Below are positions 1 to 8,235 of a stretch of DNA of 64,000 bases, one piece after another; positions within the stretch are counted from its first letter, which is position 1, and each line of letters begins with the position of its first letter. This DNA comes from Paenibacillus xylanilyticus. GTDB lineage: Bacteria > Bacillota > Bacilli > Paenibacillales > Paenibacillaceae. A program made the position numbers and the translations under genes. Below the pieces are notes generated by a model that saw nothing but the letters and a program-made list of their open reading frames with translations, did no database searches and had not been told where the DNA came from. The stretch lies in contig NZ_CP044310.1 in assembly GCF_009664365.1 (NCBI RefSeq), positions 1,995,001 through 2,059,000 on the forward strand. Direction: 5' to 3'.

Positions 1-1
1 A

Positions 2-106
2 GACAGGCCAAGACGCTATCCTGAAAACCGTTCTTCATTTATAAAGGTGCAGGATTTGAATCAGGAGGCGGGTCCAATCGTCATATTCGGCGCTCAGCAG
101 GAATAG
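2..106 (+). CDS. C-terminal tail of an unidentified protein (partial)
   Basis: An open frame enters from the left edge and stops at TAG 104-106, giving about 34 residues that end in IVIFGAQQE. It is co-directional with the aminotransferase that starts 58 bases later. Too little is present to name a family, and the frame may be chance; the only support is that it stays open from the edge and has protein-like composition. Confidence 0.3.
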   Translation, partial: DRPRRYPENRSSFIKVQDLNQEAGPIVIFGAQQE

Positions 107-164
107 GTTGAAGTGGTTGTGGACTGCGAGCACAGTTCGGAATTGATGAAAGGGGAACGGACCG

Positions 165-1388
165 ATGAAATATTTCTTCGCCTCCCGTACAAACAGGCTG
201 TTGTCTTCACCACTCCGGGATATTCGTGAAATGTCTGGCCGGGATTATTTCATTTCTCTGGCCGAAGAGTTACCTGCAGAGGAATTATTTCCGTTCAAGC
301 TGCTGGAAGAAGCAGCCGTATCTGTATTCAGTTCTGGGCCATCTGCTCTTCAGTATGGTGAGCCAGGAGGCTACAGGCCTCTGAGAGAGTGGCTGGACAC
401 CGACTGGAATATCCGAAAAGACATACGTACAGTGCCAGAACAGATTTTATTAACCACAGGAACCCAGCAGGCAATTGATTTGGTGATGCGTCTGCTGCTG
501 GAGCCAGGGGATTCCGTATTGGTAGAACACCCTACCTCTCCGGGTTGTCTTGAAGTTTTGGAAATGCAAGGGGCCAAAATTGTGCCTGTCCTTGGCGATT
601 CAGACGGCATATTGCCAGATCTATTGGAGCACCACATGCAGCAGCTTAGACCGAAGCTGCTTTTTGCTGCGCCAAGCTTCTCGAATCCGACGGGCGTGCT
701 GTGGTCCATGGAACGGAGAGAGGCTGTGCTTGATCTGTGCTCTCGTTACGGGGTTTTGCTTGTTGAGGATGACTCGTATGGAGAGCTCCACTTCGACGGT
801 CTGGAGACGGCAGACTTCTATCGCAGGTTTCCTTCGTTATTTGCGCTAGATACTGCTGATCAAGGCGGGCATGTACTATATATTGGTTCGTTCAGCAAAA
901 CGGTTGCACCTGCACTGCGCACGGGCTGGGCCGCAGGACATCCTGCCTTGATACAAGCCATGGCTTCAGTCAAGCGGATTGCAGATGGACAGTCCAGTCC
1001 AATGAATCAGCGGTTATTATATCAGCTGCTCGCCCAGTCTCCATTTAAATGGAGTGACCATCTCTCCATGCTAAACCGGGAGTACAAAATCAGACTGAAG
1101 CTGATGCTTGAGCTGCTCAAAAGGCCTGGATGGAAAGGGGTTCAATATACCATTCCCAAAGGAGGCATGTATCTGTGGATTCAACTTCCCGAGGGGTTGG
1201 ATAGCGGAGCACTGCTCAAAGTGGCACTTTCCAAAGGTGTGTCCTTTCTGCCAGGTTCTCTCTGCTCCACGGGTGTCCAGGATCACCGCCACATTCGATT
1301 GAATTTCAGTCATCCTGGACGCGACGAGCTGCTGCTGGGCATGAACCTGATCAGTGAAGCCATCTCAGAATTCACTGCTCGCAATTAG
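165..1388 (+). CDS. PLP-dependent fold-type I aminotransferase, 2-aminoadipate/MocR-like catalytic domain
   Basis: The 407-residue protein resembles class I/II aminotransferases such as 2-aminoadipate or kynurenine aminotransferases. It would use pyridoxal phosphate to exchange amino groups between an amino acid and a 2-oxo acid in the cytoplasm. The cofactor lysine is in the SFSKTVAPALRTGW segment, and PSFSNPTG and VEDDSYGEL supply the usual PLP-contacting Asn and Asp. The sequence is closest in style to the catalytic half of MocR regulators, but no N-terminal GntR DNA-binding domain is present. AAAGGGGAA lies 8 bases before the ATG. The substrate cannot be read from the sequence. A small hairpin without a U-run follows the stop at about 1415-1433. 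Confidence 0.85.
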   Translation: MKYFFASRTNRLLSSPLRDIREMSGRDYFISLAEELPAEELFPFKLLEEAAVSVFSSGPSALQYGEPGGYRPLREWLDTDWNIRKDIRTVPEQILLTTGTQQAIDLVMRLLLEPGDSVLVEHPTSPGCLEVLEMQGAKIVPVLGDSDGILPDLLEHHMQQLRPKLLFAAPSFSNPTGVLWSMERREAVLDLCSRYGVLLVEDDSYGELHFDGLETADFYRRFPSLFALDTADQGGHVLYIGSFSKTVAPALRTGWAAGHPALIQAMASVKRIADGQSSPMNQRLLYQLLAQSPFKWSDHLSMLNREYKIRLKLMLELLKRPGWKGVQYTIPKGGMYLWIQLPEGLDSGALLKVALSKGVSFLPGSLCSTGVQDHRHIRLNFSHPGRDELLLGMNLISEAISEFTARN

Positions 1389-1636
1389 CAGCATGATACA
1401 GAGAGCGAGAGTGGGCTTTCTTCAAAAGAAAGTGAGATCTGCAATTCCTAAGTAAATAGATGAAATTTTGTTGAACAAATAAAAAGAGTTCATAACCCAA
1501 AGTAATTACCTTATTGCATCCACTAACATTTTTATATATAATATGTATTAATGAGTTGTTGTTTTCTTTATATATGTTGTATTCAACGCGATTTCAGGAG
1601 AAACACTCATATATTTTAATTAACGGGGGAACGAAC

Positions 1637-2263
1637 ATGTCCAACATTCTATTTGTAAAAGCAAACGACCGTCCTGCGGATCAAGCAGTCAGCGTAAAAT
1701 TGTACGATGCATTTCTGAGCGCATACAAAGAATCTCACCCAGGTGACACCATCACTGAGTTGGATCTCTACAATACAGATATCCCTTACTACGGTAACAC
1801 TGTAATTACAGGTGGATATAAAGCAGCTAACGGTATCGAAGCAACTGCTGAAGAGCAGCAAGCTGCTGCACTCGCAGCACAATTGCAAGATCAATTCCTG
1901 GCAGCTGACAAAGTAGTATTTGCATTCCCACTGTGGAACTTCACTGTTCCTGCACCACTGGTAAACTACATTTCCTACCTGAGCCAAGCTGGCAAAATGT
2001 TCAAATACACAGCTGAAGGCCCTGTAGGTTTGGTTGGCGACAAAAAAGTGGCATTGCTGAATGCACGTGGCGGCGTATACTCCGTTGAGCCAATGGCATC
2101 TGCTGAAATGTCCGTAAAATATGTAACAAACGTACTGAACTTCTGGGGTATCCAAAACCCTGAGCTCGTTATCGTTGAAGGTCACAACGCTTCACCTGAT
2201 CGTTCCCAAGAGATCGTGGATGCTGGCCTGAAATTGGCAACTGAAGTAGCAGCAAGCTTCTAA
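1637..2263 (+). CDS. azoR: FMN-dependent NADH:quinone oxidoreductase / azoreductase
   Basis: The 208-residue flavodoxin-like protein matches the AzoR family, which uses NADH and FMN for two-electron reduction of quinones and cleavage of azo bonds. The N-terminal MSNILFVKANDRP strand-loop and FAFPLWNFTVPAPLVNYI, a family hallmark next to the flavin, are clear. The start at 1637 follows GGGGGA by 6 bases; longer in-frame starts would add residues unlike the family. It stands alone with its own terminator. Codon use is strongly biased (repeated GCA, CTG, AAA), suggesting high expression. The likely role is cytoplasmic detoxification of quinones or electrophiles. Confidence 0.9.
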   Translation: MSNILFVKANDRPADQAVSVKLYDAFLSAYKESHPGDTITELDLYNTDIPYYGNTVITGGYKAANGIEATAEEQQAAALAAQLQDQFLAADKVVFAFPLWNFTVPAPLVNYISYLSQAGKMFKYTAEGPVGLVGDKKVALLNARGGVYSVEPMASAEMSVKYVTNVLNFWGIQNPELVIVEGHNASPDRSQEIVDAGLKLATEVAASF

Positions 2264-2290
2264 TCGCTATGATATAGAATTATTTAGAAA

Positions 2291-2326
2291 GAGCCTGTCA
2301 TCTCCTCCGAGATGACAGGCTCTTTT
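2291..2326 (+). terminator. Rho-independent terminator after azoR
   Basis: A perfect 14-bp stem (GAGCCTGTCATCTC with its complement), a CTCC loop and TTTT follow the azoR stop by 27 bases. Confidence 0.9.
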
Positions 2327-2373
2327 GTATGCATCGTGATTGCTGAAACATTGATCTTGATTTAATTAACTGT

Positions 2374-3240
2374 TTATTTATTTTTGGACAATTGGCCAGA
2401 AGCTTCGTCTTCGAGTACCCGATACTGCTCAGTTGCCTCCGCAATTTTTCCTAGCTCTTCCACAATAAAATCCTCGGAGAAGTCCAGATTCCCTGGCACC
2501 ATTAGATCATGCTCCAACGTATCATGGTCTTCCAGCATATGAGAATGCTCGATCAGGGCTTGTGCCCCTTTGATCGTAAGTACGTATTTACCGCGAGACA
2601 ATCGTTCGAACCACCCATAGTAATTTTTCTGCAAAATGGCTGCAGCCGATCCGACTCCGGTTTCTCTTGCGAGTACGGCAGGAGAAGCTTCACCTTGGGT
2701 TCGCAGGGCAGAGGCGACACGCAGCGCCTTCTCCCGGTATGCGGTTACCAGCTGCCTGCGGGTACTGCCGCCCGTGTTATAGTCTCCGCTGCGTTCTTCG
2801 AATTCCCTCAGCAGCCGTTGACGTCTTACCCCACCTTTACGGGAAGGAATCCGGGTTGTACGGCGGTTCAATACCGCAGGCTCACACAGCACATCAATGA
2901 ATGGTGATTTGGTCTTATAGAACGTCACCGTAATCAGGCCAAGCCCAAGCTGGTGGCACAGTGCTGTGAGTTCGCTCCAGCGCTGGTTAACAGCCCCGCG
3001 TTTGCTCCGATTGCGCTCTACAGCCAGATAAACGAATGGACTAAGTTTTAGCCTCTGCATCCCCTGAAGCAGCAGGGAAAGATTGAAGGTTTTTTTCATC
3101 TCCACAATAAGGGGCTCGTCTTGATCGGATCTGACTCCGACGAGGTCGCAATGTCTGACTTCAGCTTTGATCAGGAATCCCTGCTTTTCAAAAAAGGCTT
3201 TTAGTGGCGAATATAACTCGGTCTCGTATTTTACTGCCAT
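2374..3240 (-). CDS. DUF2161 family protein, putative PD-(D/E)XK nuclease-fold
   Basis: The 288-residue protein resembles DUF2161 proteins, described as a putative PD-(D/E)XK-type phosphodiesterase family. The N-terminal half carries the expected pattern: DLVGVRSDQDEPLIVEMKK supplies the Asp and the E-x-K of a restriction-endonuclease-like core at about residues 30-50. The C-terminal half is basic (RRTTRIPSRKGGVRRQR) and then helical, with a winged-helix-like segment around ALRTQGEASPAVLARETGVGSAA. The start is chosen at the second of two adjacent ATGs because AAGGAGG is 7 bases upstream of it. The biological role is unknown. It diverges from prkA. Confidence 0.7.
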   Translation of the reverse strand: MAVKYETELYSPLKAFFEKQGFLIKAEVRHCDLVGVRSDQDEPLIVEMKKTFNLSLLLQGMQRLKLSPFVYLAVERNRSKRGAVNQRWSELTALCHQLGLGLITVTFYKTKSPFIDVLCEPAVLNRRTTRIPSRKGGVRRQRLLREFEERSGDYNTGGSTRRQLVTAYREKALRVASALRTQGEASPAVLARETGVGSAAAILQKNYYGWFERLSRGKYVLTIKGAQALIEHSHMLEDHDTLEHDLMVPGNLDFSEDFIVEELGKIAEATEQYRVLEDEASGQLSKNK

Positions 3241-3598
3241 CATTCCTCCTCCTTTCCCAAGAAGTTGTCCACGTCGGGACGTTGTCCGGTTTCCTGAATT
3301 TAGAACCTTAATTATATCATAACCGTGCATTTTTTTCTGAGGGCACAAGATGTCTGATAGAACAGGGAAAAGCTGAAATTATGAATTATGAATTGAAAAA
3401 AAGAGGTCAACTTATCCGATTTGCCGCATAGGTATGTAATACACTTTTCACAACAATACAAGACGTTTGGACAGAGGGTGGCGGGACTAATCCGGACCGC
3501 AGATTGGTATTCAAGCAGGAGCTGCAATTCTATTGATTTCTTCATACCATTCGGAATGGTTGACAATCACACTAAAGGAGCCATGGGAGGTACCAAGC
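3241..3598. other. Divergent intergenic region between the DUF2161 gene and prkA
   Basis: This 358-base region should hold promoters for both flanking genes. GTTGTCC occurs twice in direct orientation (3264-3270 and 3281-3287), with a small GTCC/GGAC inverted repeat between; this sits just upstream of the DUF2161 ribosome site and could be an operator. The prkA ribosome site GGAGG is at 3585-3589. No sporulation-sigma promoter could be assigned with confidence, although prkA is sigma-E controlled in Bacillus subtilis. Confidence 0.3.
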
Positions 3599-5494
3599 AT
3601 GAATATTTTTGAACGCGTTGCGGAATATCGGGCAGAGAGTGACCGTTTGTCTTGGAATGGAACATTTGAAGATTATATTGCTCTGCTGAGAGAGGACCCG
3701 ACTCCGGCAATGACGGCTCACGCACGAGTGTATCAGATGATTGAATCGTTTGGCGTGGAAGAAGTCGGGGGGCATAAACGGTATAAGTTTTTTGAACAGG
3801 AGATTTTTGGACTGGATCGCTCCATTGAGAAGCTGGTCGAGGAATATTTCCATTCGGCAGCACGACGTCTGGATGTACGGAAACGGATCTTGCTCCTTAT
3901 GGGTCCGGTAAGTGGAGGGAAGTCGACACTCGTCACTTTGCTGAAGCGTGGTCTTGAACAGTTCTCGCGAACGGAAAAAGGGGCCGTTTACGCTATCGAG
4001 GGATGCCCAATGCATGAGGAACCCCTGCACTTAATCCCTCTGGAGCTTCGTCCCGAAGTGGAAAAAGAGATTGGTGTCCGTATTGAGGGCAACCTGTGCC
4101 CATCCTGCCAAATGAGACTTCGCACCGAATATGGCGGGGATATCAGCCGCGTCAAGGTAGAGCGGGTTATCATCTCCGAGGACAACCGAATAGGGATCGG
4201 AACATTCAGTCCGTCTGATCCGAAGTCCCAGGATATCGCAGATCTCACGGGCAGCATCGACTTCTCGACCATTACCGAGTTTGGTTCCGAATCCGACCCG
4301 CGTGCGTATCGTTTTGACGGGGAGTTAAACAAGGCGAATCGTGGATTGATGGAGTTCCAGGAGATGTTGAAATGTGATGAAAAGTTTCTGTGGAACCTCT
4401 TATCGCTCACGCAGGAGGGCAATTTCAAAGCAGGCCGGTTTGCCTTAATCAGTGCCGATGAGATGATCGTTGCTCATACCAATGAGTCTGAGTACAAATC
4501 GTTTATTTCGAATAAAAAGAATGAAGCCTTGCAATCCCGGATGATTGTAATGCCTATTCCATATAATCTGAAGGTCTCCGAAGAAGAGAAGATTTATGGA
4601 AAGCTCATTCAGCAAAGTGACATGAAACATGTTCATATTGCACCGCACGCGCTGCGGACCGCAGCCATTTTCTCCATACTTACGCGCCTGAAGGAAACGA
4701 AAAAACAAGGCATGGATCTCGTCAAAAAGATGCGGATGTATGATGGTGAGGAAGTGGAGGGTTACAAGGAAGCTGATCTGCGTGAAATGCAAAATGAGTA
4801 TCTGGATGAGGGCATGTCCGGCATCGATCCACGTTATGTCATCAACCGGATATCCAGTGCTTTGATTAAGCAAAACCTTCAGTGCATTAACGCGTTGGAT
4901 ATTTTGCGGGCAATCAAGGACGGTCTGGATCAGCATGCTTCCATTACCAAAGAAGAACGCGAACGCTATCTGAACTTTATTGCTCTGGCGCGTAAAGAAT
5001 ATGATGAACTGGCCAAAAAGGAAGTGCAAAAGGCATTTGTGTATTCGTTTGAAGAGTCTGCCAAAACGCTGTTCGAAAATTACCTCGATAACATCGAGGC
5101 CTTCTGCAACTGGTCCAAAATTCGCGATCCGTTAACCGATGAGGAGATGGATCCGGATGAGCGTTTAATGCGTTCGATTGAGGAGCAGATCGGCATATCC
5201 GAAAATGCGAAAAAAGCATTCCGGGAAGAGATTCTGATCCGAATTTCAGCATACTCCCGCAAAGAGCGCAAGTTTGAATACAGCAGCCACGACCGACTGC
5301 GGGAAGCGATTGAGAAGAAGCTGTTCGCAGACCTGAAAGACATCGTCAAGATTACAACTTCAACCAAAACACCAGATGCTACACAATTGAAACGGATGAA
5401 CGAGGTTATCAAACGCCTAATCGAAGAACATGGATATACGGCAGCCAGCGCAAATGAACTGCTGCGTTATGTGGGCAGTCTGCTGAATCGCTAA
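3599..5494 (+). CDS. prkA: PrkA family serine protein kinase / AAA+ ATPase
   Basis: The product is 631 residues, the same length as B. subtilis PrkA. The N-terminal AAA+ domain has the P-loop GPVSGGKST at residues 102-110; the C-terminal part is the PrkA kinase-like region. Two cysteine clusters, GCPMHEEPLHLIP and LCPSCQMRL, are typical of the family. In Bacillus PrkA is linked to the sporulation sigma-K programme and inner coat. In many bacteria PrkA is encoded next to YhbH (DUF444) and SpoVR; here those two lie at 10.8-13.4 kb on the opposite strand. GGAGG sits 8 bases before the chosen ATG, and a longer in-frame reading adds only unlikely leader sequence. Confidence 0.95.
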   Translation: MNIFERVAEYRAESDRLSWNGTFEDYIALLREDPTPAMTAHARVYQMIESFGVEEVGGHKRYKFFEQEIFGLDRSIEKLVEEYFHSAARRLDVRKRILLLMGPVSGGKSTLVTLLKRGLEQFSRTEKGAVYAIEGCPMHEEPLHLIPLELRPEVEKEIGVRIEGNLCPSCQMRLRTEYGGDISRVKVERVIISEDNRIGIGTFSPSDPKSQDIADLTGSIDFSTITEFGSESDPRAYRFDGELNKANRGLMEFQEMLKCDEKFLWNLLSLTQEGNFKAGRFALISADEMIVAHTNESEYKSFISNKKNEALQSRMIVMPIPYNLKVSEEEKIYGKLIQQSDMKHVHIAPHALRTAAIFSILTRLKETKKQGMDLVKKMRMYDGEEVEGYKEADLREMQNEYLDEGMSGIDPRYVINRISSALIKQNLQCINALDILRAIKDGLDQHASITKEERERYLNFIALARKEYDELAKKEVQKAFVYSFEESAKTLFENYLDNIEAFCNWSKIRDPLTDEEMDPDERLMRSIEEQIGISENAKKAFREEILIRISAYSRKERKFEYSSHDRLREAIEKKLFADLKDIVKITTSTKTPDATQLKRMNEVIKRLIEEHGYTAASANELLRYVGSLLNR

Positions 5495-5541
5495 CAGGTT
5501 CAAAACCATTCCGGATCAGGCTCCTGATGCCTGCTGTGAGG

Positions 5542-5570
5542 CTCCTTCACGGCTGGTGAAGGAGTCTTTT
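5542..5570 (+). terminator. Rho-independent terminator after prkA
   Basis: CTCCTTCAC pairs with GTGAAGGAG around a 5-base loop, followed by CTTTTT. Confidence 0.85.
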
Positions 5571-5739
5571 TGCATGAACAGTGGATGAAATTTGCGAAAA
5601 AACTGACACCAGAAGTCAAATTCATGACAAATTAGTTCTAATGGTATATGTAAATTTAGGTCATTTAGTCTATAATCGGTACAGTCATTTTACAAATTGG
5701 TGTTTTTTAGTAGTTATTAAGGAGTTGACGGAACTAGTT

Positions 5740-6744
5740 ATGAGTATTACTGCAGCAAGACAAAAGCAACTCGATTATATTGGACTCACCAGAGCGGATC
5801 TGCAATTGCTTGCCGACCACAGGCCGGTATTCCAGAAGGTTGTACATGACGTGGTGGATCACTTCTATAATCATGTCGGAGGTTATCCTGAACTCGCTGA
5901 GATGATTACACGGTTTTCTTCCATTGAACGGCTGAAAGAAACGCAGCAAATGTACTGGCTGTCCATGACGGACGGCATAGTGGACGACGCTTATATTGAA
6001 CAGCGTATTGCGATTGGATTGGTACATTCACGCATTGGATTATCGGAAGATTATTATCTGGGGACATATATGGTTTATCTCGATATTGCAACAAGCATCT
6101 TTCAGCAAGTCATCCCTGATTCCTGGCATCGTGTGATTCAGGCGCTGAGCAAAATGTTTAATCTCGACGCCCAGCTTGTCCTTGAAGCTTATGAAAAGAA
6201 GGAAAAGGAAAAGCTGCACCAGCTTGCTGCAGAACAAGAGCATACTTTGACGGCCATTACGCAGATTACTCAGCAACTTACGGGAATGATCTGTGAATTG
6301 AATGAGAATGCCCAGGCTATTTCGGACGTCGCGAGAGAAACCGCTGCCTCGCAGGATCAAGCTCATGAATTGCTGGAGGCCTTAACAGATGAGATCCATC
6401 AGATCGGCAAGATGGGAGAACTCATTCGTGAAATTTCGGAGCAAAGTCATCTGGTCGGCTTGAATGCAGCCATCGAAGCTGCACATGCAGGTGAATTTGG
6501 CCGGGGGTTCGAGGTTGTTGCAAGTGAAGTCCGGAAGCTTGCCGCCAATTCCCGTGAGGCGCAGGGAAAGATCCAGGCCAATCTCGAACAGATTATGAGG
6601 AAGCTTGGAAGTGTACAGCAAGAGTCGCAGCACACATCTCAAGGAGCGAGACGCCAAGCTTCACGTTCGGAGGAACTTGCGGTATTTGCAACCACGATGG
6701 AAAAACTCGCACTGGATCTGAGAAAACTGGACAGGCAAGAATAG
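5740..6744 (+). CDS. hemAT: Soluble globin-coupled methyl-accepting chemotaxis sensor (HemAT-like)
   Basis: This 334-residue protein has no membrane segment. Residues 1 to about 170 form a protoglobin/globin-coupled sensor domain, with the proximal haem histidine predicted at His96 in LVHSRIGL. Residues about 190-330 form the methyl-accepting signalling domain, with the conserved hairpin tip [38 protein letters not shown]. Known HemAT proteins bind O2 and signal through CheA/CheW for aerotaxis; that role is inferred here. The ATG follows AAGGAG by an unusually long 15 bases, and an in-frame TTG at 5725 cannot be excluded. No chemotaxis operon is adjacent. Confidence 0.88.
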   Translation: MSITAARQKQLDYIGLTRADLQLLADHRPVFQKVVHDVVDHFYNHVGGYPELAEMITRFSSIERLKETQQMYWLSMTDGIVDDAYIEQRIAIGLVHSRIGLSEDYYLGTYMVYLDIATSIFQQVIPDSWHRVIQALSKMFNLDAQLVLEAYEKKEKEKLHQLAAEQEHTLTAITQITQQLTGMICELNENAQAISDVARETAASQDQAHELLEALTDEIHQIGKMGELIREISEQSHLVGLNAAIEAAHAGEFGRGFEVVASEVRKLAANSREAQGKIQANLEQIMRKLGSVQQESQHTSQGARRQASRSEELAVFATTMEKLALDLRKLDRQE

Positions 6745-6874
6745 GCTGTTAGCAACCCAAGATCCTGCGATACCGTTTCTGGCTGTTTTAAGCTATAATG
6801 GGTAGACAAACCTGCCGAATGTCATAGTAAATGCAGCCGGAGACAGGGGATTTGAAAGAGGTTGAGGTGATCAG

Positions 6875-7879
6875 GTGGCTTCTATCCATGATGTGGCCAA
6901 AGAAGCGGGCGTATCTGTTGCAACCGTTTCCAAAGTGCTGAACGATTATCCCGATGTAAGTGACAAAACTCGCAAAAAAGTCAATATAGCCATTGAACTA
7001 TTGAAATATCAACCGAATGTGGTGGCACGCGGACTTGTAAAACGCCGTTCATGGACGGTAGGGGTGCTGCTCACAGTTCCTTTTACCAATCCGTTTGTTT
7101 CGGAATTGCTGGAAGGAATCAAGACAGCACTGGAGAATAGCGGTTATGATCTGGTCCGTTTGTCCACGCGGTTCGACGATCCGGGATACTCGTTTATTAA
7201 ACATTGCCGCAGCCGGAATGTGGATGGCGTTGTTGTGTTCGGAGAAGGAAGAGACAACAAAAGTATCGAGGAATTGGTTCAAGCCGAGATTCCGACCATG
7301 TTTATTGACACGGATTTGTTTGGCAAACGTGCCGGATATATTACTACGGATAACTCCAATGCGATTGCAATGAGTGTTAAGCATCTGCATGAGTTGGGTC
7401 ATCGCAAGATTGCCTATATCTCGGGTACACTTGGCCCCGCCGTAGCCAATCTTCGGTTGGAAGGCTACCGTGAAGGATTGCGCGAATGCGGTATTCCGTA
7501 TTCAACCGTGTATCTGGAAGTATGTGATTACTCCTTTGAAGAGGGGGGCAAGGCTGCACGGCGATTGCTGGCATTGAAGGATCAACCAACAGGGATCGTC
7601 TGCGCTTCAGACATGGCCGCATTCGGTGCGATTCATGAGATTGAGAAACACGGTCTAAGCGTACCTGAAGACATTTCCGTCGTTGGCTTTGACAATACGT
7701 ATTACGCTCAGGTATTTAAACCGGGGTTAACCACGATTAATCAAAACATCTATTCGATCGGCATCAAGTCGATTGAGTATCTGATTGCAATGATTGAAAA
7801 TCCCGATTATTCACCGCCGGTAATTACGGAGCCTTCCAATCTGGTTGTCCGGCAGACCACTGCACCTGTCAAAGGGTAA
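6875..7879 (+). CDS. LacI-family transcriptional regulator
   Basis: The 334-residue protein has an N-terminal LacI helix-turn-helix (IHDVAKEAGVSVATVSKVLNDYPDVSDKTRKKV) and hinge RGLVKRR, then a periplasmic-binding-protein-like ligand domain ending near SNLVVRQTT. The GTG start is supported by GAGGTGA four bases upstream and by alignment of the helix-turn-helix with the N-terminus. No sugar transporter or glycosidase is adjacent, so the effector and target genes are unknown. It may act elsewhere or on its own promoter. Confidence 0.9.
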   Translation: MASIHDVAKEAGVSVATVSKVLNDYPDVSDKTRKKVNIAIELLKYQPNVVARGLVKRRSWTVGVLLTVPFTNPFVSELLEGIKTALENSGYDLVRLSTRFDDPGYSFIKHCRSRNVDGVVVFGEGRDNKSIEELVQAEIPTMFIDTDLFGKRAGYITTDNSNAIAMSVKHLHELGHRKIAYISGTLGPAVANLRLEGYREGLRECGIPYSTVYLEVCDYSFEEGGKAARRLLALKDQPTGIVCASDMAAFGAIHEIEKHGLSVPEDISVVGFDNTYYAQVFKPGLTTINQNIYSIGIKSIEYLIAMIENPDYSPPVITEPSNLVVRQTTAPVKG

Positions 7880-7892
7880 CACTTCACGAATT

Positions 7893-7915
7893 AAGCACAG
7901 CTGATGGCTGTGCTT
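7893..7915 (+). terminator. Possible terminator after the LacI-family gene
   Basis: A perfect 9-bp hairpin AAGCACAGC / GCTGTGCTT with a TGATG loop lies 13 bases after the stop. The U-run is missing, so termination may be inefficient. Confidence 0.5.
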
Positions 7916-7967
7916 ATTGGGTATGTAAAACGAGAACAGAATACATAGATGCCGTAAGGAATCTTCA

Positions 7968-7976
7968 TGTTATAAT
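7968..7976 (+). promoter_or_regulatory. Extended -10 promoter for the GGDEF-EAL gene
   Basis: TGTTATAAT is a perfect extended -10 element. The -35 region at proper distance is weak, as is usual for extended -10 promoters. Transcription would start near 7983 and produce a leader of about 250 bases before the GTG start at 8236. Confidence 0.5.
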
Positions 7977-8143
7977 CGCTTCATTTTTTAAAATTTAACA
8001 ACGTATATTCATGTTCCTTAATACTGGAAATAAGTGTTGATTTTCGTCACTAGGACGTTTAGACTATAGACATCACTATTAACGGGTTTCTGATGTATGG
8101 CTGCCGTGCTGTAGAAGCTGGTGGTCACGAGTCTAAATGAAAC

Positions 8144-8187
8144 GAAGGGAGTGCCTGTCACCCGGACAGTGCACTGCCTTCTTTTTT
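8144..8187 (+). terminator. Intrinsic terminator inside the 5' leader of the GGDEF-EAL gene
   Basis: GAAGGGAGTGC pairs with GCACTGCCTTC (one mismatch), continuing into an inner stem CTGTC/GACAG with an ACCCG loop, followed directly by TTTTTT. It is 49 bases before the GTG start and about 160 bases after the predicted transcription start, the architecture of a riboswitch or attenuator. The leader does not match the c-di-GMP-I or c-di-GMP-II consensus as far as can be judged by eye. Confidence 0.8.
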
Positions 8188-8235
8188 ACATTATGCCTAC
8201 ATACAAGATACTTCCCGGTTGAAAGGAAAGACAGA

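Noticed and set aside
7983..8143. c-di-GMP riboswitch ahead of the GGDEF-EAL gene
   Set aside because: The leader has a terminator, but the conserved GEMM (class I) and class II bases are not present as judged by eye; left as an unassigned leader.
8137..8235. N-terminal extension of the GGDEF-EAL protein from ATG 8137
   Set aside because: This stretch contains an intrinsic terminator hairpin and T6, has no ribosome site, and encodes residues unlike the MHYT family start. GTG 8236 is better.
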